Source: Nocardia nova SH22a (GTDB lineage: Bacteria > Actinomycetota > Actinomycetes > Mycobacteriales > Mycobacteriaceae). From it: a DNA stretch of 64,000 nt. Within the stretch, counting starts at the first letter, position 1; every line of letters begins with the position of its first letter. Where the stretch lies: contig NZ_CP006850.1 of assembly GCF_000523235.1 (NCBI RefSeq), positions 496,001 to 560,000 of the forward strand, read 5' to 3'. Under the pieces are notes generated by a model. The model was not told the DNA's origin, ran no database searches, and saw only the letters and a program-made list of their open reading frames with translations. Shown here in pieces: positions 18,872-26,924 of this stretch. The position numbers and the translations under genes are program-made.

Positions 18872-19741
18872 ATGAGTGTGGACGCCGACGCGCTGATCGA
18901 TTGGTACGGCTCCGCCGCCCGTGACCTGCCGTGGCGCCGCCCCGGAGTGAGCGCCTGGCAGATCCTGATGAGCGAGATCATGCTCCAGCAGACCCCCGTG
19001 GTCCGGGTGGAGCCGATCTGGCGGGAATGGGTGGCGCGCTGGCCGGTGCCCTCTGCCATGGCCGCGGCCTCACCCGGTGAGGTGCTGCGCGCGTGGGGCA
19101 AGCTCGGCTATCCGCGGCGGGCGTTGCGCCTGCACGAGTGCGCCCGGGTGCTCGCCGCCGAACACGGCGATGTGGTGCCCGCCGATGTCGAGGTGCTGCT
19201 CGGCCTGCCGGGCATCGGCGCGTACACCGCCCGGGCGGTGGCCTGTTTCGCCTATGGACAGCGAGTGCCGGTGGTGGACACCAATGTCCGCCGGGTCGTC
19301 GCGCGGGCGGTACACGGCCGCGCGGAGGCCGGGAATCCTCGCGCCCGCGATCTGGCCGAGACCGAGGAACTGCTGCCCGTCCGCATCGACCGGGCGGCGG
19401 TGTTCTCCGCCGCTCTGATGGAACTCGGCGCGACCGTATGCACCGCCCGCACCCCGGACTGCGACCGATGCCCGCTACCGCACTGCGGCTGGATCGCCGC
19501 GGGCCGCCCCGTCTCCGATGTCGTGCGCCGCACCCAGAAATACGACGGCACCGACCGCCAGGCCCGCGGGCGGCTGCTGGACGTACTGCGCGGTGCGACC
19601 GGCCCGGTCGAGCGGATGGCACTGGACCTGGCCTGGACCCACGATCCGGGACAGCGCGATCGGGCGCTGGACTCGTTACTCGTCGACGGACTGATCGAAC
19701 AGACCGACAACGGATTGTTCGCCTTGGCGGGCGAGGGCTGA
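18872..19741 (+). CDS. mutY: A/G-specific adenine glycosylase MutY
   Basis: A 289-residue MutY. The catalytic region SEIMLQQTPV, the helix-hairpin-helix VLLGLPGIGAYTARAVACFA with the following Asp in PVVDTNVRRV, and a four-Cys iron-sulphur loop (VCTARTPDCDRCPLPHC) are visible. It removes adenine mispaired with 8-oxoguanine. The C-terminal MutT-like recognition domain is much shorter than in E. coli, as usual for this order. The gene lies opposite canB. Confidence 0.93.
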   Translation: MSVDADALIDWYGSAARDLPWRRPGVSAWQILMSEIMLQQTPVVRVEPIWREWVARWPVPSAMAAASPGEVLRAWGKLGYPRRALRLHECARVLAAEHGDVVPADVEVLLGLPGIGAYTARAVACFAYGQRVPVVDTNVRRVVARAVHGRAEAGNPRARDLAETEELLPVRIDRAAVFSAALMELGATVCTARTPDCDRCPLPHCGWIAAGRPVSDVVRRTQKYDGTDRQARGRLLDVLRGATGPVERMALDLAWTHDPGQRDRALDSLLVDGLIEQTDNGLFALAGEG

Positions 19742-19824
19742 CTGCTGCGAGAGCGTTCGGCTCCGGATTCGGCGCCGGGCGACGGCGCGAATTCCCAGTG
19801 CTGGTAGCGGATTACCGTACGGCC

Positions 19825-20190
19825 ATGAGGCTGCTGCTGGACCGCCCCTATGTGCTCGCCTGGATCTACGTGCTCGCCTCGGTCCTGCTCGGGCCGGTCA
19901 TTTTCCTGGGCGGATATGTGTTCTTCACGCAGGGGGTCGGCGACTACTGCGATGCGATCCACGGCAGCGTGGCGGACCGGGATGCGGCATTTCGGTCGGC
20001 ACAGATCTTCCAGGTGACCGGCGCGGGCGTCATGGTGGCCGTCGGTCTCGTGCTGCTGATCCGGTTGTGGACCCATCGTGCTCGGCTGCCCTGGTACTTC
20101 AGCGTCGTCAGCGGCGCTGCGGTCGAGGTGATGATGGCCGGATTCGTCCTCGTCATACTGCTGTCCGGACCGGCAGGTCAGAGCTGCTAG
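19825..20190 (+). CDS. Three-helix membrane protein of unknown function
   Basis: A 121-residue protein with three predicted membrane helices (around residues 12-33, 68-85 and 93-115) and a short loop containing one Cys and acidic residues. The ATG at 19825 directly follows GTACGGCC with no clear ribosome site. The final 38 bases overlap the end of the convergent zinc permease gene. No family was recognised, so the call rests on the hydrophobicity pattern and a clean start and stop. Confidence 0.6.
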   Translation: MRLLLDRPYVLAWIYVLASVLLGPVIFLGGYVFFTQGVGDYCDAIHGSVADRDAAFRSAQIFQVTGAGVMVAVGLVLLIRLWTHRARLPWYFSVVSGAAVEVMMAGFVLVILLSGPAGQSC

Positions 20191-21085
20191 GCGCGACCGC
20201 CGCCACCGCGGGTGGGATGCGGCGGCGGCGCGCCTCGGTCAGTGGGCGGCCGACGAAGCGGCACAGCAGGTAGATCGCGAACGAGATCGTCGTGATGAAG
20301 GTCGAGACCGGGACGCCGGGTGCCAGTGACAGCAGAATGCCGCCGACCGCCGCGATCTCGGCGAAGACGACCGACAGCACCGTCGCGCGCAGCGGGCTCG
20401 CGGTGAGCTGAGCGGCCGCGGCGGCCGGGGTGATCAGCAGTGACAGCACCAGCAGCGCGCCGACGATCTGCACGCCGAAGGCAGCGGTCACGCCGAGCAG
20501 CACCGCGAAGACCACCGACAGCGCGCGCACCGGAACTCCGCGCGCCACCGCCACTTCCGGGTCGGTGCTGGCGAAAAGCAGTGGGCGGTAGATGAACGCG
20601 AGCACCACCAGGACGGCGGCGGTGCACAGTGCCAGCGAGGTCAGGCCGTTACCGCCGACACTGACCACCTGACCGGTCAGCAGGGAGAATTTGGAACCGG
20701 CCCGGCTGGGACCCAGCCACAGGAACAGCACCGACAGGCCGAGCCCGAAGGACATCACCACCGCGATCACCGAATCACGTTCGCGCGCTTTGGAACCCAG
20801 CAGGCCGAACATGACCGCCGCCACCACCGAGCCGACGATGGCACCGGCGCCCACGCCGATCCCGATCAGCAGCGCCGCGGCCGCACCGGTCAGTGACAAC
20901 TCGCTCGTGCCGTGTACCGCGAACGACATCTGCCGGTTCACCACGAGCGGTCCGATCACACCGGCGAGCAGGCCCAGCAGTGCCGCGGCGATGAAGGCCT
21001 GCTGTACGAAGTCGTAGGACAGCAGATCGGCCGTGGTGGTGAAGTCGAGCATCTTGGTGAAGACGTCGGACAGTTTCTCGTTCAT
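20153..21085 (-). CDS. znuB: Zinc/manganese ABC transporter permease
   Basis: A 310-residue ABC-3 type permease with eight or nine hydrophobic helices. It has the family segments FAVHGTSELSLTGAAAALL and GLLVLSLLITPAAAA-like VGALLVLSLLITPAAAAAQL. It should form the membrane pore of a divalent metal importer with the ATPase and lipoprotein encoded just upstream. The ATG overlaps the ATPase stop by four bases. The Zur-like box before the lipoprotein gene indicates zinc as the substrate, though manganese cannot be excluded by sequence alone. Confidence 0.88.
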   Translation of the reverse strand: MNEKLSDVFTKMLDFTTTADLLSYDFVQQAFIAAALLGLLAGVIGPLVVNRQMSFAVHGTSELSLTGAAAALLIGIGVGAGAIVGSVVAAVMFGLLGSKARERDSVIAVVMSFGLGLSVLFLWLGPSRAGSKFSLLTGQVVSVGGNGLTSLALCTAAVLVVLAFIYRPLLFASTDPEVAVARGVPVRALSVVFAVLLGVTAAFGVQIVGALLVLSLLITPAAAAAQLTASPLRATVLSVVFAEIAAVGGILLSLAPGVPVSTFITTISFAIYLLCRFVGRPLTEARRRRIPPAVAAVAPSSSDLPVRTAV

Positions 21086-22320
21086 TCGCCCGCGCTCTCG
21101 CTGTGGTGCGTACCGAGCGCATCGATCTCGTCACCCGTGCCGACGACCACCAGTCGGCCGCGCACACGCAGCACATCGACCTCGGTGCCGTAGAGCTCCG
21201 ACAGCACCTCGGAGGTCATCACCTCGTCGGGTGTGCCGATCCGGAATTTGCCGTCCACCAGATACAGCACCCGATCCACCAGCGGCAGAATCGGATTGAT
21301 CTCGTGGGTCACGAAGAGTACGGCGGTGTCGTGGGTGCGGCGGCGGCGATCGATCAGCTCGGACACCAGCCGCTGATTGGCCAGGTCGAGACTCAGCAGC
21401 GGTTCGTCGCACAGCAGCACGGCCGGATCACCGGCCAGCGCCTGGGCCACCCGCAGCCGTTGCTGCTCACCTCCGGACAGCGATTCCAGCGGTGCGGTGG
21501 CGAAGTGTTCGGCGCCGACCTGTGCGATGGCTGCGGCCACCCGGCGGCGGCGTTCACCCCGCCCCCGCCAGCCCAGTCCCCAGCGGTGCCCGTCCACGCC
21601 CAGCCCGACCAGATCGACACCACGCAGTTGCACACCCGCGTCGATCGTCTTCTGTTGCGGCACATAGCCGATCCGCGAATTACCAGGCCGCGCGGGCATT
21701 CCGGCCACCTCGGCCGTACCCGCGCTCGGCGCGAGCTGCCCCAGCAGCATCCGCAGCAGTGAAGTCTTACCGGATCCGTTGGGGCCCAATACCGCAACGA
21801 ATTCGCCGGGCGCGATATCGAGATCCAGCCCTTGCCACAATGTGCGCGACCCGAAGGCCAGTGCCGCACCGCGCAGGGAGACCGCCGGGGTGGGGTGCGC
21901 GACCCCGGGGGGCGCAACGATCGCAGCGGGACCAGTTGCTTTTGTGGAGACCTGAGCGTTCTTCACCGGCGCGTCGGCGACAGTCGCCGACGACCGTGCG
22001 GGGACCGAATTCTCGGCCGGTGTCGCTGACGTCGGTGGGGTGATCGCCGATGTCTCGGCGCTTACCGCGGAAGTCGACGGTGCGGTTACCGGTGTGTCGC
22101 CGTCGGCGGCGGAAGTCGGTGTGCCGGGGTTCGCCGCGGGAGCCGGTGGTACGGATGCCGATCCAGCGGCGCTTGTCGTGGACGCCGGTGTCTCGGCAGG
22201 TGGCGGCGATGTGCTGGCCGTATCGCAGAACGTACAGTCGGCCTCGGCGATACGGGACAAGCCCGCGCCGGAATCGGTGCGGGCGCCTGTTGCGGTCTCG
22301 GTTCGGATCTGTCCCGGCAT
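21082..22320 (-). CDS. znuC: Zinc/manganese ABC transporter ATPase with long N-terminal extension
   Basis: A 412-residue protein whose ABC domain occupies only the last ~250 residues: Walker A GPNGSGKTS, signature LSGGEQQRLRVAQ, Walker B AVLLCDEPLLSLD and switch FVTHEIN. Ahead of it is a 150-residue Ser/Thr/Ala/Pro-rich, probably disordered extension that carries a CTFC pair at residues 29-32. Zinc ABC ATPases are normally about 250 residues, so the extension is unusual. ATG 22320 is chosen because AGGAGG lies six bases before it. It energises import with the overlapping znuB and the upstream znuA. Confidence 0.88.
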   Translation of the reverse strand: MPGQIRTETATGARTDSGAGLSRIAEADCTFCDTASTSPPPAETPASTTSAAGSASVPPAPAANPGTPTSAADGDTPVTAPSTSAVSAETSAITPPTSATPAENSVPARSSATVADAPVKNAQVSTKATGPAAIVAPPGVAHPTPAVSLRGAALAFGSRTLWQGLDLDIAPGEFVAVLGPNGSGKTSLLRMLLGQLAPSAGTAEVAGMPARPGNSRIGYVPQQKTIDAGVQLRGVDLVGLGVDGHRWGLGWRGRGERRRRVAAAIAQVGAEHFATAPLESLSGGEQQRLRVAQALAGDPAVLLCDEPLLSLDLANQRLVSELIDRRRRTHDTAVLFVTHEINPILPLVDRVLYLVDGKFRIGTPDEVMTSEVLSELYGTEVDVLRVRGRLVVVGTGDEIDALGTHHSESAGE

Positions 22321-22331
22321 CGTCACCCTCC

Positions 22332-23222
22332 TCAGCCGAGCGCCGCGGCGAGCGCGTTCGCGTTGTCGGTCTGCCACTTCACGAAATCGGTGTGCTCCGG
22401 CAGGGTTTCGGTGACCTCGATGACGGGCACACCGGCGCTCTTGGCGGTGGATGCCACATCCTTCGTGGTCTTGTCCTCGGTCTGGATGTTGTAGACCAGG
22501 GCGCGAACCTTCTTGGCGTTCAGCAGATCCCGGACCGCGGCGAGATCGGCGGGCGCGGGGTCGGTGCCCTGCTCGATCGCCTCCTCGAATTCGTGCGGCG
22601 TGCGATCGTCGGTGTCGGCGGCGAGCAGCAGGTAGTGCGCCAGCGGCTCGGTCTGCAGCACCGGCGACTTCGGGTGCGCGGCAGCGATTTTCGCGGTGAT
22701 GGCGGTGACCCCGGCCAGCCGGCCGCGCAGCGCGGCGGCGCGATCGGCGAAGGCCTGCTTGTGTTCGGGGTCGATATCGCCCAGCTCCGCGGCGATCTTG
22801 TCGGCGACCGCGCCCACGGTGTTCATGTCGTACCAGATGTGCTCGTTCTCGTCCCCCGCCGCCGCGCCCGCGCGCAGGTCGAAGGCCGCCAGCGTGGGCT
22901 TGTCGCGCCCCTCGGCGGCCTTCTCGGCGAATTCGTCGTAGTGGCCGCCGTTGTAGACCACCAGGGCGGCCTCGCGGATCGCGGCGGCGTCCGACGGGGT
23001 GGTCTGGTAGGAGTGCGGGTCGACGGTGGGATTGTCGATGATCGACTTCACCTCGACATCCGGCCCGCCCACGGCGGCGGCGACACTGCCCCAGACATCG
23101 GTGGAGGCGACGATGCTGGGCTTACCCGAACCCGAGGACGATCCCGAGCAGGCCGCCAGCGTGAATGCGGTGGTGGCTCCCAGCGTGACGACAGCAATTC
23201 TGGCGACGAGACTTCTGATCAC
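22332..23222 (-). CDS. znuA: Zinc/manganese-binding lipoprotein
   Basis: A 296-residue cluster A-I solute-binding protein. The signal peptide ends in lipobox LAAC with the lipidated Cys25. Candidate metal ligands are His68 (VDPHSYQTTP), His92 (NGGHYDEF) and His126 (NEHIWYD). It captures the metal outside the membrane and passes it to the permease. It starts with GTG just downstream of a Zur-like operator and is the first gene of the znuA-znuC-znuB operon. Confidence 0.9.
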   Translation of the reverse strand: MIRSLVARIAVVTLGATTAFTLAACSGSSSGSGKPSIVASTDVWGSVAAAVGGPDVEVKSIIDNPTVDPHSYQTTPSDAAAIREAALVVYNGGHYDEFAEKAAEGRDKPTLAAFDLRAGAAAGDENEHIWYDMNTVGAVADKIAAELGDIDPEHKQAFADRAAALRGRLAGVTAITAKIAAAHPKSPVLQTEPLAHYLLLAADTDDRTPHEFEEAIEQGTDPAPADLAAVRDLLNAKKVRALVYNIQTEDKTTKDVASTAKSAGVPVIEVTETLPEHTDFVKWQTDNANALAAALG

Positions 23223-23244
23223 GCGGGCACTCCTGCACTACTGC

Positions 23245-23265
23245 TAACGGAAACGATTTCCATTA
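23245..23265. promoter_or_regulatory. Zur-like operator upstream of znuA
   Basis: A 21-base inverted repeat with arms TAA-N-GGAAA and TTTCC-N-TTA, resembling actinobacterial Zur boxes of the type TAATGAAAA-N3-TTTTCATTA. It lies 23-43 bases upstream of the znuA start on the promoter side. Zinc-dependent repression of the importer follows if the site is bound. Confidence 0.7.
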
Positions 23266-23335
23266 ACTGTAGCGTACGTGTCCAGAACTCGCGGTACCGA
23301 TCCGACCGACCGGGATGTGAGCCCAGCCACGAACA

Positions 23336-23372
23336 GGGCCCGTGATCACTCGGTCGGAGCGATCACGGGCCC
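23336..23372. terminator. Hairpin downstream of the otsB/GH15 gene
   Basis: Perfect 12-bp arms GGGCCCGTGATC and GATCACGGGCCC around a 13-base loop, 22 bases beyond the stop of the leftward trehalose gene. No T-run follows on either strand. Confidence 0.6.
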
Positions 23373-23394
23373 GGGACGAGAAGGGCGGACAGCT

Positions 23395-25968
23395 CTACTG
23401 CGCGAGCACGGCCACCGGCTGACTCAGCAGCTGTGCGCAACGCAACAGGCCCAGATGGCTGTAGGCCTGCGGGTGATTGCCCAGGGAACGTTCGGCCACC
23501 GGGTCGTATTCCTCGCTGAGCAGACCCGTCGGTCCGGCGACGTCCACCAGCTGTGCGAACAGCGCTTCGGCGTCCTCCCGCTTACCGATCAGCAGATACG
23601 CCTCCACCAGCCAGGCGGCGCACAGGTGGAATCCACCTTCACCGCCGGGCAGGCCGTCGTCGTGGTGGTAGCGGTACACGGTCGATCCGCTGCGCAGTTC
23701 CGCCTCGGTGGCCACCACGGTGGCGGCGAAGCGCGGATCCGACGGTTCGATCAGGCCGCTGAGGCCGATGTGCAGGGTGGCCGCGTCCAGATCGGTGCCG
23801 TCGTAGGCCGCGGTGTAGGACTGCACCTGTTCGTTCCAGCCCTTGGCCTTCACCTCTTCGGAGATGGTGTCGCGCAACTCGATCCACGCCGGATCGACCG
23901 GGCGATCGAACTTCTCCGCCAGCTTCAGCGCGCGATCGACGGTGAGCCAGCCCATCACCTTCGAGTAGACGTGATGACGCGGATTGCCGCGGATCTCCCA
24001 GATGCCGTGGTCGGGTTCGTTCCACCGGCGCTGCACCGCGGAGACCATGGCGTGCACCAGATCCCAGTCCCGATCCGGCAGGGCCTTGGCGGGATTCAGG
24101 ATGCCCTTGGCCTCGCGGGCCTCGGCCAGACCGCTGATCAGATCCACGATCGGACCGAACACGTCCAGCTGGACCTGCATGTTCGCCGCGTTGCCGACGC
24201 GCACCGGCCGCGAACCGGCATATCCGGGCAGCTGGTCCAGGACGGCCTCCGGCGGCAGCGTTTCGCCGTAGAGGGTGTAGAGCGGGTGCAGGCGCTCGGG
24301 ACCGGCGAGGGTGTCGAGCACCCGATGGGTCCAGGCCAGGAAGTCCTCGGCCTCGGTCAGCGATCCCAGGGCGACCAGCGCGTGCGCGGTGAGCGCGGCG
24401 TCGCGCAGCCAGCAGTAGCGGTAGTCCCAGTTGCGGACGCCGCCGATGTCCTCGGGCAGCGAGGTGGTGGCCGCGGCCATGATCGAACCGGACGGCGCGT
24501 GCACCAGACCGCGCAGGGTCAATGCCGAGCGCTTCATGAGATCCGGTTTCAGCGGTGGCAGCTCCAGGCTCGCGGCCCAGTCCCGCCAGTACCGCTCGGC
24601 CTCGTTGCGCCGTTCCGGTTCGCTGACCATGGCCGGGGCGAGATCGGCGGTGCCGCAGCGCATTTCGAGCACGATCGGGCCCTCGGAGGGATCGACGACC
24701 GCGCGCGCGACGTGATGGATGCCCTCCTCGGAGATCTCCCACCGCACACCGGGCGAGCGCAGCACGATCGGATCGTTGGTGCCGTGCACGCGCAGGCCCG
24801 CGGGATCGCGCACCAGCGTCACCGGCACCTGCCCGAATTCCGGACGCGGCGCGAAGGTGACCACGGCCTTGGCGTCACCGGTGATGACGCGGGTCAGATC
24901 GGTGCGTTCCAAGGCCGCGTCGTGCGGCAGATAGTCCACGACTTTCAAACTGGACCAACGGGTTTCGACGGTCATGGTGCCGTCGACATAGCGCTGCGAC
25001 AGCGGCAGGCCCTGTCGTTCCGGGGCGATGGTGAAATGTCCGGCCGCCGGTCCGCCGAGCAGATGGGCGAAGACCGCCGCCGAATCCGGTTCCGGATGGC
25101 AGAACCAGGTGACCGTGCCGTCCGGGGTCAGCAGCGCATTGGAGCGCGGCGAGGCCAGCATGGTCAGCCGCTCGATGCGCGGTGCCGAGGCGCCGGCCAG
25201 CCAGGTGCGGCGCTCCTCGAGCAGGAAGGCCAGTGCCTTGGCCACCTCCTCGGTGCTGGCCACCCGGAACTCGGCGCGGCTCTCGCCCTCGCCGACCTTG
25301 ATCCCGATATCCGGTCCGGACAGCCGGGCGAAGGCCTTCTCGTCGGTGACGTCGTCGCCGAAGAAGACCGCGGCCGACGCGCCCTCCTGATGCCGGATGA
25401 TGTCGAGGGCGGCGCCCTTGTCGGTCTGGATGACCGCGAGTTCGATGACCGCCTTGCCCTCGGTGACCTGGACGCCCACCCAGCTGGCCGGGCCCTGACG
25501 GGCCTGCTGCAGGGCGCGACGGCCAACCTCGGGAGTGGCATTGCGCACATGCAGCGCGATGCTGGCGGGTTTGGCCTCGACGGTCACGCCGGGATTCTGC
25601 TCGGCGATATCGGCCAGTGCGTGCCGGACCTCGGTGAGCAGCTGCTTGGCGTCGTTGTCGATGGCGTGCACGAAGCCGACATCGAATTCCGAGCCGTGGC
25701 TTCCGATCAATTGGACCTCGACCGGAAGCCGGGACAGCGCCGCGAGATCTCGCAGCGCGCGACCGGAGATCACGGCCGCGGTGGTAGTTGACAGGCCGGC
25801 GAGCGCACGCAGTGCGCTGACCGATTCCCGATGGGGATAGGCCTTTGCCGGATCGGAGACTATGGGCGCGATTGTCCCGTCGTAGTCCGAAGCGACCAGT
25901 AGTCGCGGTACGCGCGCTACGGCCGAGAGGGCTCGGCGAAGTTCGTGTGGCAGATCCTGTGCGCTCAC
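23395..25968 (-). CDS. Trehalose-6-phosphate phosphatase / GH15 glycosidase fusion
   Basis: An 857-residue two-domain enzyme. Residues 1 to about 255 are a HAD-family trehalose-phosphatase with D28-x-D30 (SDYDGT) and GDDVTDE at 204-210. Residues from about 265 to 857 are a GH15 (alpha/alpha)6-barrel with WDYRYCWLRDA, EIRGNPRHHVYSKVM and the C-terminal acid region LLSEEYDPVAERSLGNHPQAYSH. Its domain order recalls mycobacterial OtsB1-like proteins. Trehalose phosphate could be dephosphorylated and then hydrolysed to glucose by one polypeptide, though the GH15 specificity (trehalase or other alpha-glucan) is inferred. It starts with GTG and stands alone between znuA and kstR. Confidence 0.9.
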   Translation of the reverse strand: MSAQDLPHELRRALSAVARVPRLLVASDYDGTIAPIVSDPAKAYPHRESVSALRALAGLSTTTAAVISGRALRDLAALSRLPVEVQLIGSHGSEFDVGFVHAIDNDAKQLLTEVRHALADIAEQNPGVTVEAKPASIALHVRNATPEVGRRALQQARQGPASWVGVQVTEGKAVIELAVIQTDKGAALDIIRHQEGASAAVFFGDDVTDEKAFARLSGPDIGIKVGEGESRAEFRVASTEEVAKALAFLLEERRTWLAGASAPRIERLTMLASPRSNALLTPDGTVTWFCHPEPDSAAVFAHLLGGPAAGHFTIAPERQGLPLSQRYVDGTMTVETRWSSLKVVDYLPHDAALERTDLTRVITGDAKAVVTFAPRPEFGQVPVTLVRDPAGLRVHGTNDPIVLRSPGVRWEISEEGIHHVARAVVDPSEGPIVLEMRCGTADLAPAMVSEPERRNEAERYWRDWAASLELPPLKPDLMKRSALTLRGLVHAPSGSIMAAATTSLPEDIGGVRNWDYRYCWLRDAALTAHALVALGSLTEAEDFLAWTHRVLDTLAGPERLHPLYTLYGETLPPEAVLDQLPGYAGSRPVRVGNAANMQVQLDVFGPIVDLISGLAEAREAKGILNPAKALPDRDWDLVHAMVSAVQRRWNEPDHGIWEIRGNPRHHVYSKVMGWLTVDRALKLAEKFDRPVDPAWIELRDTISEEVKAKGWNEQVQSYTAAYDGTDLDAATLHIGLSGLIEPSDPRFAATVVATEAELRSGSTVYRYHHDDGLPGGEGGFHLCAAWLVEAYLLIGKREDAEALFAQLVDVAGPTGLLSEEYDPVAERSLGNHPQAYSHLGLLRCAQLLSQPVAVLAQ

Positions 25969-26075
25969 GCATCCAACCTAGTGATCGGAGGAGTTTTTTC
26001 AGGGGCGCGAGAAACTTTACTGGGTGCGGTTTGCCGCCTTGTTCGCGCCGTGATACGCACTGTTTACGTGGGCAT

Positions 26076-26111
26076 TTCCGGATACCGGACCGTACAGTCC
26101 GGTATCCGGAA
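26076..26111. terminator. Strong hairpin downstream of kstR
   Basis: Perfect 15-bp arms TTCCGGATACCGGAC and GTCCGGTATCCGGAA with loop CGTACA, 15 bases past the leftward kstR stop. It should separate kstR transcription from the trehalose gene. Confidence 0.7.
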
Positions 26112-26125
26112 GCGAGACGCGGCGA

Positions 26126-26782
26126 CTAAGACTTTTCGCCCAGCAGGAGATCGACGGTCAGTTCGAGGCGTTCGGCCACATCGGTGGCCGAGGCGCGCCG
26201 GGTGAGCCAGGCGACCAGATTCGACAGCCACACATCGCTGATGACGCGGGCGATGGCCAGATCGCGATCGTTGGGTTCGCCCTCGATCACCGCGCGGGCG
26301 AAGAAGTTGTCCATCACCTTGCCCACGCGATCCACCTCGGCGGCCGCGGAGGCGTCGGCGAACATGAACGCGCGCGTCATCGCCTCGGTCAGCAGCGGGT
26401 CGCGCTGCATCGCCCGGGTGACCTGGGTCAGCACCAGATGCATCCGGTCCCGGGGGGTCTGCGCGGGCAGCGGTTTGCGTTTGGAGTCCAACTGCTCGAA
26501 CTCACGGGCCAGCGCCGAGACCAGCAGATGCACCTTGGACGGGAAATACCGGTACAGGGTGCCGACCGCGACATCGGCCCGCTCGGCGACAGCGCGCATC
26601 TGCACGGCGTCGTAACCACCCTTGGAGGCGAGCGCCAGGGTGGCGTCCAGAATGCGTTTGCGCCGCTCACGCTGTGCGGCCGAACTCAGCTCGTCCTCGC
26701 TGAGGGTGCTGACCGTCGCGCGGTTGCGGGCTCCGTTCTGCGCACCCGAGTCGGCTGCCTGCTCTCGGGAGGGACTGGCCAT
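26126..26782 (-). CDS. kstR: TetR-family repressor of cholesterol catabolism KstR
   Basis: A 218-residue TetR regulator. The N-terminal ~35 residues are a polar extension. The DNA-binding domain (RRKRILDATLALASKGGYDA, with recognition region AVGTLYRYFPSK) and a helical ligand domain follow. The sequence and the location next to fadE34 match M. tuberculosis Rv3574. KstR represses the upper cholesterol regulon and releases DNA on binding steroid CoA thioesters. A perfect KstR palindrome lies between it and the divergent fadE34, so it is autoregulated. Confidence 0.94.
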   Translation of the reverse strand: MASPSREQAADSGAQNGARNRATVSTLSEDELSSAAQRERRKRILDATLALASKGGYDAVQMRAVAERADVAVGTLYRYFPSKVHLLVSALAREFEQLDSKRKPLPAQTPRDRMHLVLTQVTRAMQRDPLLTEAMTRAFMFADASAAAEVDRVGKVMDNFFARAVIEGEPNDRDLAIARVISDVWLSNLVAWLTRRASATDVAERLELTVDLLLGEKS

Positions 26783-26875
26783 TCAAAAGTCCTTTCCTGC
26801 ACACGCGTCGGTCTGGCGGTGACGCGACCGTTCGGCCGCCGGGAGCGCCTCTTGACTTACGCCCGACCGTCACAT

Positions 26876-26889
26876 TAGAACATGTTCTA
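26876..26889. promoter_or_regulatory. KstR operator, kstR/fadE34 divergent promoter
   Basis: TAGAACATGTTCTA is a perfect 14-base palindrome fitting the known KstR consensus TNNAACNNGTTNNA at every fixed position. It lies 94 bases before kstR and 36 bases before fadE34, placed to repress both. Confidence 0.9.
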
Positions 26890-26924
26890 GGTGTGGGAGT
26901 CACGCCGGAAAGGCGGTATGGAGT

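Noticed and set aside
23278..25791. 837-codon open frame on the plus strand opposite the trehalose gene
   Set aside because: It is the antisense shadow of a protein with two recognisable enzyme domains. The translation is His/Arg/Gly/Gln-rich with no family motifs.
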